NCBI RefSeq assembly: GCF_003855255.1
Contig: NZ_CP034072.1
Span: 6,841,962-6,905,961 of the forward strand
Length of the DNA: 64,000 nt
Source of the DNA: Mycolicibacterium nivoides
Lineage (GTDB): Bacteria; Actinomycetota; Actinomycetes; Mycobacteriales; Mycobacteriaceae
Reading direction: 5' to 3'
In this document: piece by piece, positions 1-8,051 of the stretch
Numbering within the stretch: the first letter of the stretch is position 1
How the letters are laid out: the number at the start of each line of letters is the position of its first letter
Notes under the pieces: generated by a model
Told to the model about the DNA's origin: nothing
What the model saw: the letters and a program-made list of their open reading frames with translations, nothing else
Databases searched by the model: none
Program-made: the position numbers and the translations under genes

Positions 1-298
1 GCGGGGTGAGTCGCAGGCGGACCACCCGGCGATCCGCGTCGTCGGTGGTTCTGGTCAGCAGTCCGTCGGCGACCAGCCGTGACACCAGCGTGGACGCGGT
101 GTTGGGTACCAGGCTGAGCTCGGCGGCCGATTCCCGCACCGAGATGTCCGGTCTGCGCCCGACCAGGCGTAACAGTTCGCCCTGGGACTGGGTCAATCCG
201 GTGGCGTCGAAACCGCCCCCGGTGGACCGGCGCAGCTGTCTGCGGAACCGGCCGACGACCGAGAACAGCTCGCTGACGAGATCACGCTGTTCCTGCAT
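1..298 (-). CDS. MarR-family transcriptional regulator (3' end outside window)
   Basis: Reverse-strand gene with its ATG at 298; the C-terminal part runs off the left edge, so only about 99 residues are visible. They form the MarR winged-helix core: an N-terminal dimerisation helix (MQEQRDLVSELF), a helix-turn-helix with recognition segment NTASTLVSRLVADG, and a wing containing DDADRRVVRLRL. MarR dimers usually repress their own or a neighbouring gene and release DNA on binding a phenolic ligand or on oxidation; no ligand can be inferred here. A perfect inverted repeat lies 11 bases upstream of the start and is the likely autoregulatory operator. The regulated partner is probably outside the window. 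Confidence 0.85.
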   Translation of the reverse strand, partial: MQEQRDLVSELFSVVGRFRRQLRRSTGGGFDATGLTQSQGELLRLVGRRPDISVRESAAELSLVPNTASTLVSRLVADGLLTRTTDDADRRVVRLRLTP

Positions 299-308
299 GT
301 ATCCCACG

Positions 309-329
309 ATACCTCTGTAGCAGAGGTAT
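309..329. promoter_or_regulatory. MarR operator candidate (perfect 9-bp inverted repeat)
   Basis: ATACCTCTG, a 3-base spacer, then CAGAGGTAT: 9-bp arms with no mismatch. It lies just upstream of the MarR start at 298, the usual place for an autoregulatory MarR dimer site. The binding assignment is inferred from position and symmetry. Confidence 0.6.
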
Positions 330-597
330 TTGAAGCGAGAGACTGCCCGGTGAACATCGGATGAACCGATCGGGCTGAGAATTGGGTGTCGCGGCAAAGC
401 CGCTCAGAGGCCGCAGCCGTGGCCGCAGGGTAGTTGCCGCCGCTCTTCGGCTCGTACCCCCCAGCCCGCCCGGCCGGTGACATCGAACAAGCGCTCAATG
501 TCTACTTAGGCGGCCACGGCTGCTACATGCTCAAGGTACCAGATTTCCTGGTTAGGACAGGGACATCCGTCCGATGAGCAACTCTTTGAATTGACGT
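330..597. other. Non-coding gap between the MarR gene and glgX
   Basis: No convincing gene. Short open frames on both strands lack ribosome sites and family features. The right-hand end is the 3' flank of glgX. I see no clear terminator or repeat. Confidence 0.5.
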
Positions 598-2748
598 TCA
601 ATCTGATTCTGACTGCAGTACGAGGACGGCTCGGGCATCCACTTTCACCGCGTTCCCGGCGGTGGCCGCATCGCGTGTGGAGTTTGCCGAAGTGCTGATC
701 GCCGGAATCCAGCGGGCGGCGAATTGTGCCGGGGGTAAAACGAACTCGATCGGTTCGTAGTGCGCGTTGAAGCACAGCAGGAACGAGTCGTCCACCACGC
801 GTTGTCCCCGGACATCCGGGTCGGCGATGCCCTGTCCGTTCAGGTACATCGCCACCGACTTGGCGTACCCGGTCTCCCAGTCCTCAGCGGTCATGTCGGA
901 GCCGTCGGGTGCGAACCAGGCGATGTCGGGCAATCCGGCGCTGCCGGCCTCGCGTACCGGACGGCCGTCGAAGAACCTGCGGCGCCGGAACACCGGGTGT
1001 GCCGCGCGCAGCGCCGACACCGAGCGGGTGAACTCGATGAGATCGGAATCGGCAGTGGCCCAGTCGATCCAGGAGATGTCGTTGTCCTGGCAGTAGACGT
1101 TGTTGTTCCCGCGCTGGGTACGCCCCAGCTCATCGCCGTGCGAAAGCATCGGAACGCCTTGCGAAAGAAGCAGAGTGGCAAGGAAGTTGCGCTGCTGGCG
1201 GGCGCGCAGTGCAGTGACGGCCGGATCGTCCGACGGACCTTCGGCGCCACAGTTCCACGACTTGTTGTTGCCCTCCCCGTCGCGGTTGTCCTCGCCGTTG
1301 GCCTGATTGTGTTTCTCGTTGTAGGACACCAGGTCACGCAGGGTGAATCCGTCATGCGCGGTGACGAAGTTGATGGAGGCGAACGGGCGCCGGCCGGTCT
1401 GCTCATACAGATCGGCCGAACCGGTCAGACGGTAGGCGAACTCGTCGAGCGTGGCCGGTTCGCCGCGCCAGTAGTCGCGCACGGTGTCGCGGAACTTGCC
1501 GTTCCACTCGGTCCACTGCGGCGGGAAGTTGCCCACCTGGTAGCCGCCGGGGCCGACGTCCCACGGCTCGGCGATCAACTTCACCTGGCTGACGATCGGA
1601 TCCTGTTGCACCAGTTCGAAAAACGCGCTCAGCCGGTCCACGTCGTAGAACTCGCGGGCCAGCGTGGCGGCCAGGTCGAAGCGGAACCCGTCGACGTGCA
1701 TCTCGGTGACCCAGTACCGCAACGAGTCCATGATCAGTTGCAGTGAATGGGGATGGCCGACGTTGAGACTGTTGCCGGTGCCGGTGTAGTCCATGTAGTA
1801 CTGCTTGTCGTCGTCGACCAACCGGTAGTAGGCCGCGTTGTCGATACCGCGCATCGACAGCGTCGGCCCGAGGTGGTTGCCCTCGGCCGTGTGGTTGTAG
1901 ACGACGTCGAGGATCACCTCGATGTCGTTGGCGTGCAGTTCGCGCACCATGGCCTTGAATTCCTGGACGTGACCGCCGGGGGTGCCTGCCGAACTGTAGC
2001 GGGGGTCGGGTGCGAGGAACCCGATCGTGTTGTAGCCCCAGTAGTTCGACAAGCCCTTCTCGACGAGCGTGGAGTCGTCGACGAAATGGTGCACCGGCAT
2101 CAGCTCGATGGCGTTGACCCTCAACGCTTTCAGATGCTCGATGATCACCGGGTGGGCGACGGCGGCATAGGTTCCGCGCAACTGTTCGGGGATGTCCGGG
2201 TGGGTCTGGGTGAGCCCCTTGACGTGAGCCTCGTAGATGACGGTGTCGGCGTACTCGTGACTGGGCGGGTGGTCGACGCCCCAGTCGAAATACGGGTTGA
2301 TCACTACTGCTTTCGGCATGCTGGCCGCCGAATCGTCGTCGTTGCGGCTGCCCGGGTCGTCGAAGTTGTACGAGAACAGCGGCTGACCCCACTCGAAGGC
2401 GCCTTCGATGGCCTTGGCGTACGGGTCCAGCACGAGCTTGTTCGGATTGCAGCGCTGACCGGACGCCGGGTCGTACGGGCCGTGCACCCGGTAGCCGTAG
2501 CGCTGGCCGGGTTCGATCCCGGGAACGAAACCGTGCCAGACGAATCCATCCACCTCGGGAAGCGTCACCCTGGTCTCGCGCAGCGTCCCGGATTCGTCGG
2601 GATCGAACAGGCACAACTCGACCCGGTCGGCGACCTCACTGAACAACGCGAAGTTGGTGCCCGAACCGTCGTAGGTGGCACCGAGTGGGTAGGCCTTGCC
2701 CCGCCACGTTTCCAGCCCGCTTTGGTCAGCTTGATCCGTGGAAGTCAC
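598..2748 (-). CDS. glgX: Glycogen debranching enzyme GlgX/TreX
   Basis: Hydrolyses alpha-1,6 branches of glycogen-type glucans, releasing maltodextrins. With the GTG start at 2748 the product is 716 residues, the usual GlgX/TreX length; an upstream frame extension to 2940 is rejected because it would run through the divergent crotonase gene start. An N-terminal CBM48 domain (about residues 15-150) precedes the GH13 barrel. Catalytic residues visible are nucleophile D358 (GFRFDLA), acid/base E394 (LIAEPWDVG) and transition-state D466 (TAHDGF); region I (DVVYNHT) is at 281-287. It stands alone here, without the treYZ partners common next to treX, so a general glycogen-turnover role is more likely than trehalose synthesis. 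Divergent from the following crotonase gene with 94 bases between. Confidence 0.93.
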   Translation of the reverse strand: MTSTDQADQSGLETWRGKAYPLGATYDGSGTNFALFSEVADRVELCLFDPDESGTLRETRVTLPEVDGFVWHGFVPGIEPGQRYGYRVHGPYDPASGQRCNPNKLVLDPYAKAIEGAFEWGQPLFSYNFDDPGSRNDDDSAASMPKAVVINPYFDWGVDHPPSHEYADTVIYEAHVKGLTQTHPDIPEQLRGTYAAVAHPVIIEHLKALRVNAIELMPVHHFVDDSTLVEKGLSNYWGYNTIGFLAPDPRYSSAGTPGGHVQEFKAMVRELHANDIEVILDVVYNHTAEGNHLGPTLSMRGIDNAAYYRLVDDDKQYYMDYTGTGNSLNVGHPHSLQLIMDSLRYWVTEMHVDGFRFDLAATLAREFYDVDRLSAFFELVQQDPIVSQVKLIAEPWDVGPGGYQVGNFPPQWTEWNGKFRDTVRDYWRGEPATLDEFAYRLTGSADLYEQTGRRPFASINFVTAHDGFTLRDLVSYNEKHNQANGEDNRDGEGNNKSWNCGAEGPSDDPAVTALRARQQRNFLATLLLSQGVPMLSHGDELGRTQRGNNNVYCQDNDISWIDWATADSDLIEFTRSVSALRAAHPVFRRRRFFDGRPVREAGSAGLPDIAWFAPDGSDMTAEDWETGYAKSVAMYLNGQGIADPDVRGQRVVDDSFLLCFNAHYEPIEFVLPPAQFAARWIPAISTSANSTRDAATAGNAVKVDARAVLVLQSESD

Positions 2749-2842
2749 AAATCGACCATACGGCGCTCGGGCGACTGCGGCCGGTCGAACGGACGGCGGT
2801 ACGTTACGCACACCGGGTTCACGCACTGGATGGGAGTCAGCC

Positions 2843-3658
2843 GTGACCACACGTTCTGAGCTGCCGGAGTACAAGACCCTGCGGATCACAGTCGACGAGT
2901 CCGTGGCGATCATCACGTTGGACCGCCCGCAGCAACGCAATGCCTTCGGTGGCGGGATGCGCGAGGAACTGGCCGACGCCTACCTGCGTTGCGACGGCGA
3001 CGACGCCATCCGGGTGATCGTGCTGACCGGCGCCCCGCCCGCGTTCTGCGCGGGCGCGGACCTCGGTGCCGGGGAGCAGACCTTCACCGAGCCGGGTCAG
3101 GAATTCAGCGCCGCGGGCCTGGCCGTGCCGGCCTGGACTCTCGGCAAGCCGGTGATCGCCGCGGTAAACGGACATGCCATCGGCATCGGCCTGACTCTCG
3201 CATTGCAGTGCGACATCCGGTTTTTCGCCGCGGATGCGCGTTATGGCGTGGTGCAGGCCCGTCGCGGTATGGTCGGCGACGCGTACTCGCACTGGATCCT
3301 GCCTCGGCTGGTGGGGCTTGCCAACGCCGCGGAGATCTTGCTGACCGGAGCCACTTTCGACGGGCACCGCGCCGTCGAACTCGGCCTCGGCAGCCGGGTA
3401 CTGCCGGCCGATCAGGTGCTGCCCGCCGCAGTGGAACTCGCACACGACATCGCGGTCAACACCGCACCTATGTCGGTCGCCGCCAGCAAGCGGCTGCTGT
3501 GGGACTCGTATGACCTCGACCGTGCCGGCGTCGGTGCCCGGGAGACAGAGATCCACCTGCGCTTGATGGAGCACGACGACGCGCGCGAAGGGGTGCGTGC
3601 CTACGTCGATCGTCGGGACCCGCGCTGGACAGGGCGGCCCGTGGACCCGACTAGCTGA
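2843..3658 (+). CDS. Enoyl-CoA hydratase/isomerase family protein (crotonase fold)
   Basis: 271-residue crotonase-fold protein that probably acts on an acyl-CoA thioester in the cytoplasm. The GTG at 2843 is chosen because GGGAG sits about 7 bases upstream and the domain begins right after it. CoA/oxyanion-hole elements are visible (DRPQQRNAF near residue 34; APPAFCAGADLG around 65-76; AVNGHAIGIGL around 110). At the position of the usual hydratase QPE glutamate the sequence reads VVQ followed by ARRGMVGDAY, so a classical hydratase reaction is doubtful; mycobacterial echA paralogues are numerous and mostly unassigned. Its 3' end overlaps the convergent pncA gene by 8 bases. Confidence 0.85.
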   Translation: MTTRSELPEYKTLRITVDESVAIITLDRPQQRNAFGGGMREELADAYLRCDGDDAIRVIVLTGAPPAFCAGADLGAGEQTFTEPGQEFSAAGLAVPAWTLGKPVIAAVNGHAIGIGLTLALQCDIRFFAADARYGVVQARRGMVGDAYSHWILPRLVGLANAAEILLTGATFDGHRAVELGLGSRVLPADQVLPAAVELAHDIAVNTAPMSVAASKRLLWDSYDLDRAGVGARETEIHLRLMEHDDAREGVRAYVDRRDPRWTGRPVDPTS

Positions 3659-4220
3659 TTTCCACTCCGGCGCTGCGAAGTTCATCGATTGCCGTCCTGG
3701 AGGTCTCGGGCGCGACACCGGCGGTCAGGCCGGTCAGCACCCGTGTGCGCAGTCCGGCCCTGACCGCGTCGGCCGCGGTGGCCGCCACGCAGTAGTCGGT
3801 GGCGATGCCCACCACGTCCACCGCCTCGACGCCCCGCCGGCCAAGCCAGTCCGCCAGCGTCGTCCCCGAGTCGTCGACGCCCTCGAATCCGCTGTAGGCC
3901 GCCGAATGGTGGCCCTTCTCGAACACCGCCTCGACCGCGGCCGGATCGAACTCGGGATGAAAAGCGGCACCAGGAGTATCGGCCACGCAGTGCCGCGGCC
4001 ATGAGGTCTTGTAGTCGGGGGTGTCGGAGAAATGCTCACCGGGGTCGATGTGAAAATCCTTGGTGGCCACGACATGGTCGTAGCCGTGGTCGGTGGCCAG
4101 GAGTGCGGTGATGTCCCGCGCCACCGCAGCGCCGCCGGCGACCGCCAGCGAGCCGCCTTCGCAGAAATCGTTCTGCACATCGACGACGATGAGTGCCCGA
4201 GTCTGCTTGGACCTCCGCAT
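3651..4220 (-). CDS. pncA: Nicotinamidase/pyrazinamidase PncA
   Basis: Converts nicotinamide to nicotinate for NAD salvage; the mycobacterial enzyme also hydrolyses pyrazinamide. The 189-residue protein is close to the 186-residue M. tuberculosis PncA with a constant +6 offset. The catalytic triad is intact (D14, K102, C144) and so are the four iron ligands (D55, H57, H63, H77). Hallmark strings are VDVQNDFCEGGSLAV, KDFHIDPGEHF and VVGIATDYCV. The six extra N-terminal residues (RRSKQT) suggest that a slightly later start is possible, but no better start codon is visible. The gene is convergent with the crotonase gene and separated by only 10 bases from the next reverse-strand operon, whose last gene lies upstream of it. 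Confidence 0.95.
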   Translation of the reverse strand: MRRSKQTRALIVVDVQNDFCEGGSLAVAGGAAVARDITALLATDHGYDHVVATKDFHIDPGEHFSDTPDYKTSWPRHCVADTPGAAFHPEFDPAAVEAVFEKGHHSAAYSGFEGVDDSGTTLADWLGRRGVEAVDVVGIATDYCVAATAADAVRAGLRTRVLTGLTAGVAPETSRTAIDELRSAGVEIS

Positions 4221-4230
4221 GATCCCGACG

Positions 4231-5517
4231 CTACCCGCCGAACAGCAGGTACAGCCCGGTAAAGGTGTAGCCGACCATCACCAGCATCGTCGCGAGCTGG
4301 CCGGTGAGCTGGTGTTGCTTCGGCAGCAGGCGCAGTGCCCGGTCGTGTGCCGCGATCACGCCGGCGACGTGACCGGCCAGCACGAATCCGACCTTCAGGC
4401 TGGCCAGAAGCGTTGGGTGAACGGACAAGAAGTAGCTGACCTGCACATCGTGGAGCCCGAACAGCAGGATCACCGTCTGCTGGCCCCGCTCCACCAGGTA
4501 GGACAGGTAGTGGGCGAACACGTAGCCGATGACGATGGGGATCAGGGAATGCGCCATCAGCCCCGGCAATTCGCGGCGCAGCCGGCGATCGACCCCGCCG
4601 GTGGTGCGGGTGGCGGCCCAGAACGTGACCGCCACCGTGGTGGCGAACACCAGTAGACCCGTGGTGCGGATCAGGCTGGAGGCCAGCGGGGATCCGGCGT
4701 GCGCGTCGACGAAGTTGCGCCACTGGGGCATGGCCGAGAAGCTGTCGAACGCCGTGGATCCCAACAGGACTGCCAGCACGGCGACGAGCCCCGGTCGCAC
4801 GGGCATCGAGGGCAGGTGATCGAAAGGGTTGCCGAGCACGATCTGACCGTCGTGGCGGCGCAACGGCGACACCCGCGAAGCAACCGTGCTGTACACCTCG
4901 AACGGGTCGGCGCTCTCCAGCCAGCGCTGCCCGCAGCACAGTGCACCGGCCAGCGTCACCGCAAGATAGATCAACAGCCAGGTGCGAATGGCCGCAACCG
5001 ATCCCGGGTCCGGGCCGGCCAGCTCCAGCCACACGAAGGCGAACAGCCCCGCGGCAGCCGGCCAGTAGCCGAGCCGTTCCGGGTAGCGCCGGCGGTCAGG
5101 ACCGGGCAGGAACTGGTACAGCGCGCGGACGGGAGAGATCAGCCGCCAGACCGGGCCGAACAACACCGAGGCCGCGACCAGTCCCACCCACAGCAGGACA
5201 TAGAAGACACCCGGCAGCGGATTGGCGCCCGCCGGCCGGGTGACTGCGGTGTACGCCACCCACCCGGTGAGGGCGAGTGAGAGCAGGCCCACCACCCAGC
5301 GCGTCACGGCGGAGTCCACGGTCGTCGTCACCCAGGACGGCAGTGGCAGGCCCGGCTTCTCCGGATCGAACCTCGGCCGTCGCCAGGCCAGTGCCACCAC
5401 CGCAAAGGTGAACGTCAGCGTCCATGCCGCGCCGATCAGCGCGTAGGTGTAGGGGATCGGGAGATCGGTCGAACCGCCCAGACCATGGGCCAGGACCGCG
5501 GTCGACCGGGGCGTCAC
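4231..5517 (-). CDS. Conserved polytopic membrane protein, last gene of a four-gene membrane operon
   Basis: 428-residue integral membrane protein with roughly ten hydrophobic segments (for example near 24-44, 74-92, 102-122, 150-168, 180-196 and several in the C-terminal half). The loops carry conserved-looking polar stretches: PGPDRRRYPERLGYWP, ESADPFEVYS and GNPFDHLPSMP. The C-terminal helices are histidine-rich (FAHYLSYL, FGLHDVQ, LSVHPTL, LAGHVAG, AAHDRAL), which is unusual for a simple permease and hints at metal or heme binding. Its ATG overlaps the stop of the upstream lipoprotein gene by 4 bases, so the two are translationally coupled. I do not recognise a named family; a transport or assembly role for a metal centre is inference from the operon. 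Confidence 0.8.
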   Translation of the reverse strand: MTPRSTAVLAHGLGGSTDLPIPYTYALIGAAWTLTFTFAVVALAWRRPRFDPEKPGLPLPSWVTTTVDSAVTRWVVGLLSLALTGWVAYTAVTRPAGANPLPGVFYVLLWVGLVAASVLFGPVWRLISPVRALYQFLPGPDRRRYPERLGYWPAAAGLFAFVWLELAGPDPGSVAAIRTWLLIYLAVTLAGALCCGQRWLESADPFEVYSTVASRVSPLRRHDGQIVLGNPFDHLPSMPVRPGLVAVLAVLLGSTAFDSFSAMPQWRNFVDAHAGSPLASSLIRTTGLLVFATTVAVTFWAATRTTGGVDRRLRRELPGLMAHSLIPIVIGYVFAHYLSYLVERGQQTVILLFGLHDVQVSYFLSVHPTLLASLKVGFVLAGHVAGVIAAHDRALRLLPKQHQLTGQLATMLVMVGYTFTGLYLLFGG

Positions 5518-5954
5518 TGCTGCACTTGCACGCTGGCGATCGTGCGGTTCAGCTGATGCAGCTCGATGTCGACGGTGCCGGGCACGTCGACGGTGAACTG
5601 GAACTGCTGACCGTTACGCGGCTCGATCTTGAAGCTGTGCTCGGGATTGGAGTGCACGTGCAGCTCGTCGGCGGCGTCGCTGTTTACGCGCACCACGATC
5701 GGCTCGCCGACCTTGCCCTTCAGCGGCTGGTTGGTCGGGGTGACCTCGCCGCCCTTGATGGTGACGTCGATCAGCAGCCTGGTCGGCGCCTGCTGCTGGT
5801 TGGTCATGTCCGACGGATTGACCGTGGTGGCCGAAGGAGTGGCGGAACCGGCTGAGCCGTCGGTCTTCTGAGTCTCGCCGGAGCCGCCACAACCGGCCGT
5901 CACCAGGGCGAGAACGGACGCCAGGACGATGACACTGCATTTGAGGTTGATCAC
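5514..5954 (-). CDS. Lipoprotein with cupredoxin-like beta domain
   Basis: 146-residue secreted lipoprotein: hydrophobic signal followed by lipobox VTAGC with Cys22 as the acylation site, a Ser/Thr-rich linker (about 23-55), then a beta-sandwich of about 90 residues. The domain carries strands LLIDVTIKGGEVTP, EPIVVRVNSDAADELHVHS and TVDVPGTVDIELHQ. This is the pattern of cupredoxin-like domains, with HVH and ELH histidines at places where blue-copper folds hold ligands, but the usual Cys/Met ligands are not evident. It should sit on the outer face of the cytoplasmic membrane and could deliver or sense a metal for the membrane partners. It overlaps both neighbouring genes by 4 bases. Confidence 0.82.
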   Translation of the reverse strand: MINLKCSVIVLASVLALVTAGCGGSGETQKTDGSAGSATPSATTVNPSDMTNQQQAPTRLLIDVTIKGGEVTPTNQPLKGKVGEPIVVRVNSDAADELHVHSNPEHSFKIEPRNGQQFQFTVDVPGTVDIELHQLNRTIASVQVQQ

Positions 5955-6148
5955 GGTGAACCATCTTCGCCTGAGAGGTCGACACCTTCATCTTGAGTAT
6001 TGTCATCCGGCTCGCGGCTGTCGTCATTACGCGGCTCGCCGCGGCGGTCCCGCATGGCGATGTACACCACGACACCCACCACGACGAGGGCCGGAGCGAA
6101 GGCGGGCAACGCCAGCAGCAACGTGTGGTCGGCCTGGTACTGGATCAT
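5951..6148 (-). CDS. Small single-pass membrane protein of the four-gene operon
   Basis: 65 residues: a short N-terminus, one membrane helix (about residues 10-32, LLLALPAFAPALVVVGVVVY) and a charged, mostly acidic cytoplasmic tail (DRRGEPRNDDSREPDD and on). Length and layout resemble small subunits of membrane complexes such as CcoQ or CydX-like proteins, but there is no sequence-level match I can claim. Start and stop overlap the flanking genes by 4 bases each, which argues strongly that it is real and made in fixed ratio with them. Confidence 0.75.
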   Translation of the reverse strand: MIQYQADHTLLLALPAFAPALVVVGVVVYIAMRDRRGEPRNDDSREPDDNTQDEGVDLSGEDGSP

Positions 6149-7977
6149 GCGAGCTCGGCGGGTTCACGCCCCGCGGCCAGCTCCCTGGCATTGATCCGGC
6201 CGGCACCCCAGGTCAGCCCCGCGATCAGGATCAGCGTGCACACCAGGACCACCAGCGAAGCCACGTTGTACAGCCAGGTCGGGTGATCGAGGTTGCGTTC
6301 GCGCTGCAGGATCGTGATCTCCTGCACGAACTCCCGGGTGTTCGACGACAGCGCAGGCGTCTCGGCGGCACCGATACCCGGGTCGGCGGGCAGGAAGATC
6401 GGCACACCGGCCATGGTGGTTCCGTCCTGCACGCGCAGCAGGGTCTTCCAACTGCCCGAAACCGGGATGGGCTGCGTCGAGCGGTAGTGCCCCGGGCCCA
6501 CCTTCTCCAACCGGTCGATGACCAGGCCGCGATGGTTGGCCAGGCCACCCTGCCACGCCAGGATCGACACCCACTCCGGGTCGTCGCCGACCAGGCCGGG
6601 CGGGGTGATCTGGACGTCGGCCGAGGCCATGCGGTGCCCGTTGTCAGCCGGGAGGTCCGTCAAAGTGATGGTGGCACTGGCATTTTGCGGAACCTCGGTG
6701 CGCAGCCCGTTGGCCACCGCGCCCCCGATGACCAGCACGGTGGCCACCACGATGGAGATCCCCACCGCGGGCCGGGGGAGCGGCTGACCGGTGAGCACCA
6801 GCGCCAGCAGCGCGCCGCACAGACCCATCGCGACGGCCACCGGGATGGCCATGGCCAGCGCCTCACCCCACATGCTGGTCGGCCACGGGTAGTGATAGAC
6901 CGCGCCGATCCACAACGACTCCAGCCACAGTCCGACGGTCGCCACGCCGAGACCGGCCACCGCGCCGAAAAGGATGGGCCGCTTGACAAGCGGGGTCAGC
7001 GCGATGAGTTCGACCACCAGTGCGGGGCCGAGGTAGAGCGCGAACCAACTCGTCGGTGCACCGAGTACCGGGCCGACGATGAAGGCCACGGCCCCGCGCA
7101 GGGCTATCGCGAACCCGGCGGCGATCAAGGCCGCGCCCGGGCCCAGTACCAGTCGCGCAGCGACCGCGGCCAGCGCCGCGGCGCCCGCGATCATCATCGG
7201 CTGCAGTACCAGGCGGAACTGCTCGACGCCGAAGTCGTATTCGATCTGGAACACCGAGAGTCCGATGAACAGGCCGCCGAAGGACAGGAAGTAGAGGAAC
7301 TTGTTGAACTTGCTGTCCTCACCCACGCTTTCCGGGCCCATCGCGACCCTGCCCTCGTGCTCCAGCAGGAGCACGGCGATCAACGACAATCCCGCACCGC
7401 CGATCAGCATCAAATGCGTTGGCCCCCAGAGGGTGACGTCCTGGCCGAAGATGCGGTGCCAGATGTCGTCCAGCGGGAACCCGATGAGGGCGTAGAGCCC
7501 GCACAGCGCCATCAGGACACCGCCGACCGGGGCGTACCAGGTGCGGGTGATCCTGATGGCGGCCGGGCCGGGCTTGTCGTAGGGCAGCACGATGGCCATC
7601 GAACCGGCGATGAACAGCAGGAACAGCCCGATCAGGATGAAGTAGTGCGCGGGGTTGGCCAGCGGTCCGGCGTCACGTCCCTTGCCGATGTGCAGGCTGA
7701 CGTCCCAGATGAAGCCGAACAGCGCGCAGATGATGGTCGCGGTGAACAGGAACACCTGCAACGCGACCCACGGCGGCCGGTGGAACTTGCGGCCCAGCCA
7801 TTCGGCGAAGTTGTTCAGCCAGGTGATGCGCCGGTTGCGGTGCAGGTAGCCGATCCACAGGAGTGCGACCGTGACGATCAGGGCGACCACCGACATGCCG
7901 ATCACCTGATCGAGTGCGGCACCACCGCCTTCCGTGCCGGCGGCTGCGGTGAGCGTGACATCCGATGTGCCCATCAT
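6145..7977 (-). CDS. Large polytopic membrane protein with duplicated Asp/His motif and C-terminal exported domain
   Basis: First gene of the operon, 610 residues. About twelve membrane helices (first near 28-46, last of the bundle near 405-425) are followed by an exported beta-rich domain (about 430-560; GPGHYRSTQPIPVSGSWKTL resembles YtkA/FixH-type domains) and a final helix (571-593). Two helix-loop units carry the same pattern, D92-x3-H96-x5-D102-x8-H111 and D170-x3-H174-x5-D180-x7-H188, each followed by a short LIG helix start. Such paired His/Asp sets suggest a metal or heme site. The start is either ATG 7977 or the adjacent ATG 7974; GGAGG is 2 bases before the first and 5 before the second, which favours 7974. 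Function unknown; a role in copper or oxidase biogenesis is inference. Confidence 0.85.
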   Translation of the reverse strand: MMGTSDVTLTAAAGTEGGGAALDQVIGMSVVALIVTVALLWIGYLHRNRRITWLNNFAEWLGRKFHRPPWVALQVFLFTATIICALFGFIWDVSLHIGKGRDAGPLANPAHYFILIGLFLLFIAGSMAIVLPYDKPGPAAIRITRTWYAPVGGVLMALCGLYALIGFPLDDIWHRIFGQDVTLWGPTHLMLIGGAGLSLIAVLLLEHEGRVAMGPESVGEDSKFNKFLYFLSFGGLFIGLSVFQIEYDFGVEQFRLVLQPMMIAGAAALAAVAARLVLGPGAALIAAGFAIALRGAVAFIVGPVLGAPTSWFALYLGPALVVELIALTPLVKRPILFGAVAGLGVATVGLWLESLWIGAVYHYPWPTSMWGEALAMAIPVAVAMGLCGALLALVLTGQPLPRPAVGISIVVATVLVIGGAVANGLRTEVPQNASATITLTDLPADNGHRMASADVQITPPGLVGDDPEWVSILAWQGGLANHRGLVIDRLEKVGPGHYRSTQPIPVSGSWKTLLRVQDGTTMAGVPIFLPADPGIGAAETPALSSNTREFVQEITILQRERNLDHPTWLYNVASLVVLVCTLILIAGLTWGAGRINARELAAGREPAELA

Positions 7978-8051
7978 GACCTCCGGTCAACCGACTGTGG
8001 TGTCGGTGACTGATGTTGCCAGAACAGACCCGGTCGAAACAGGCGTTCCCG

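Noticed and set aside
506..775. 89-codon frame on the reverse strand after glgX
   Set aside because: Overlaps the glgX end in another frame and has no ribosome site or family features.
760..2859. Two long open frames opposite to glgX (760-1746 and 1747-2859, + strand)
   Set aside because: They are antisense to a clear GH13 gene, have no domain and show the third-position GC pattern expected from a shadow frame.
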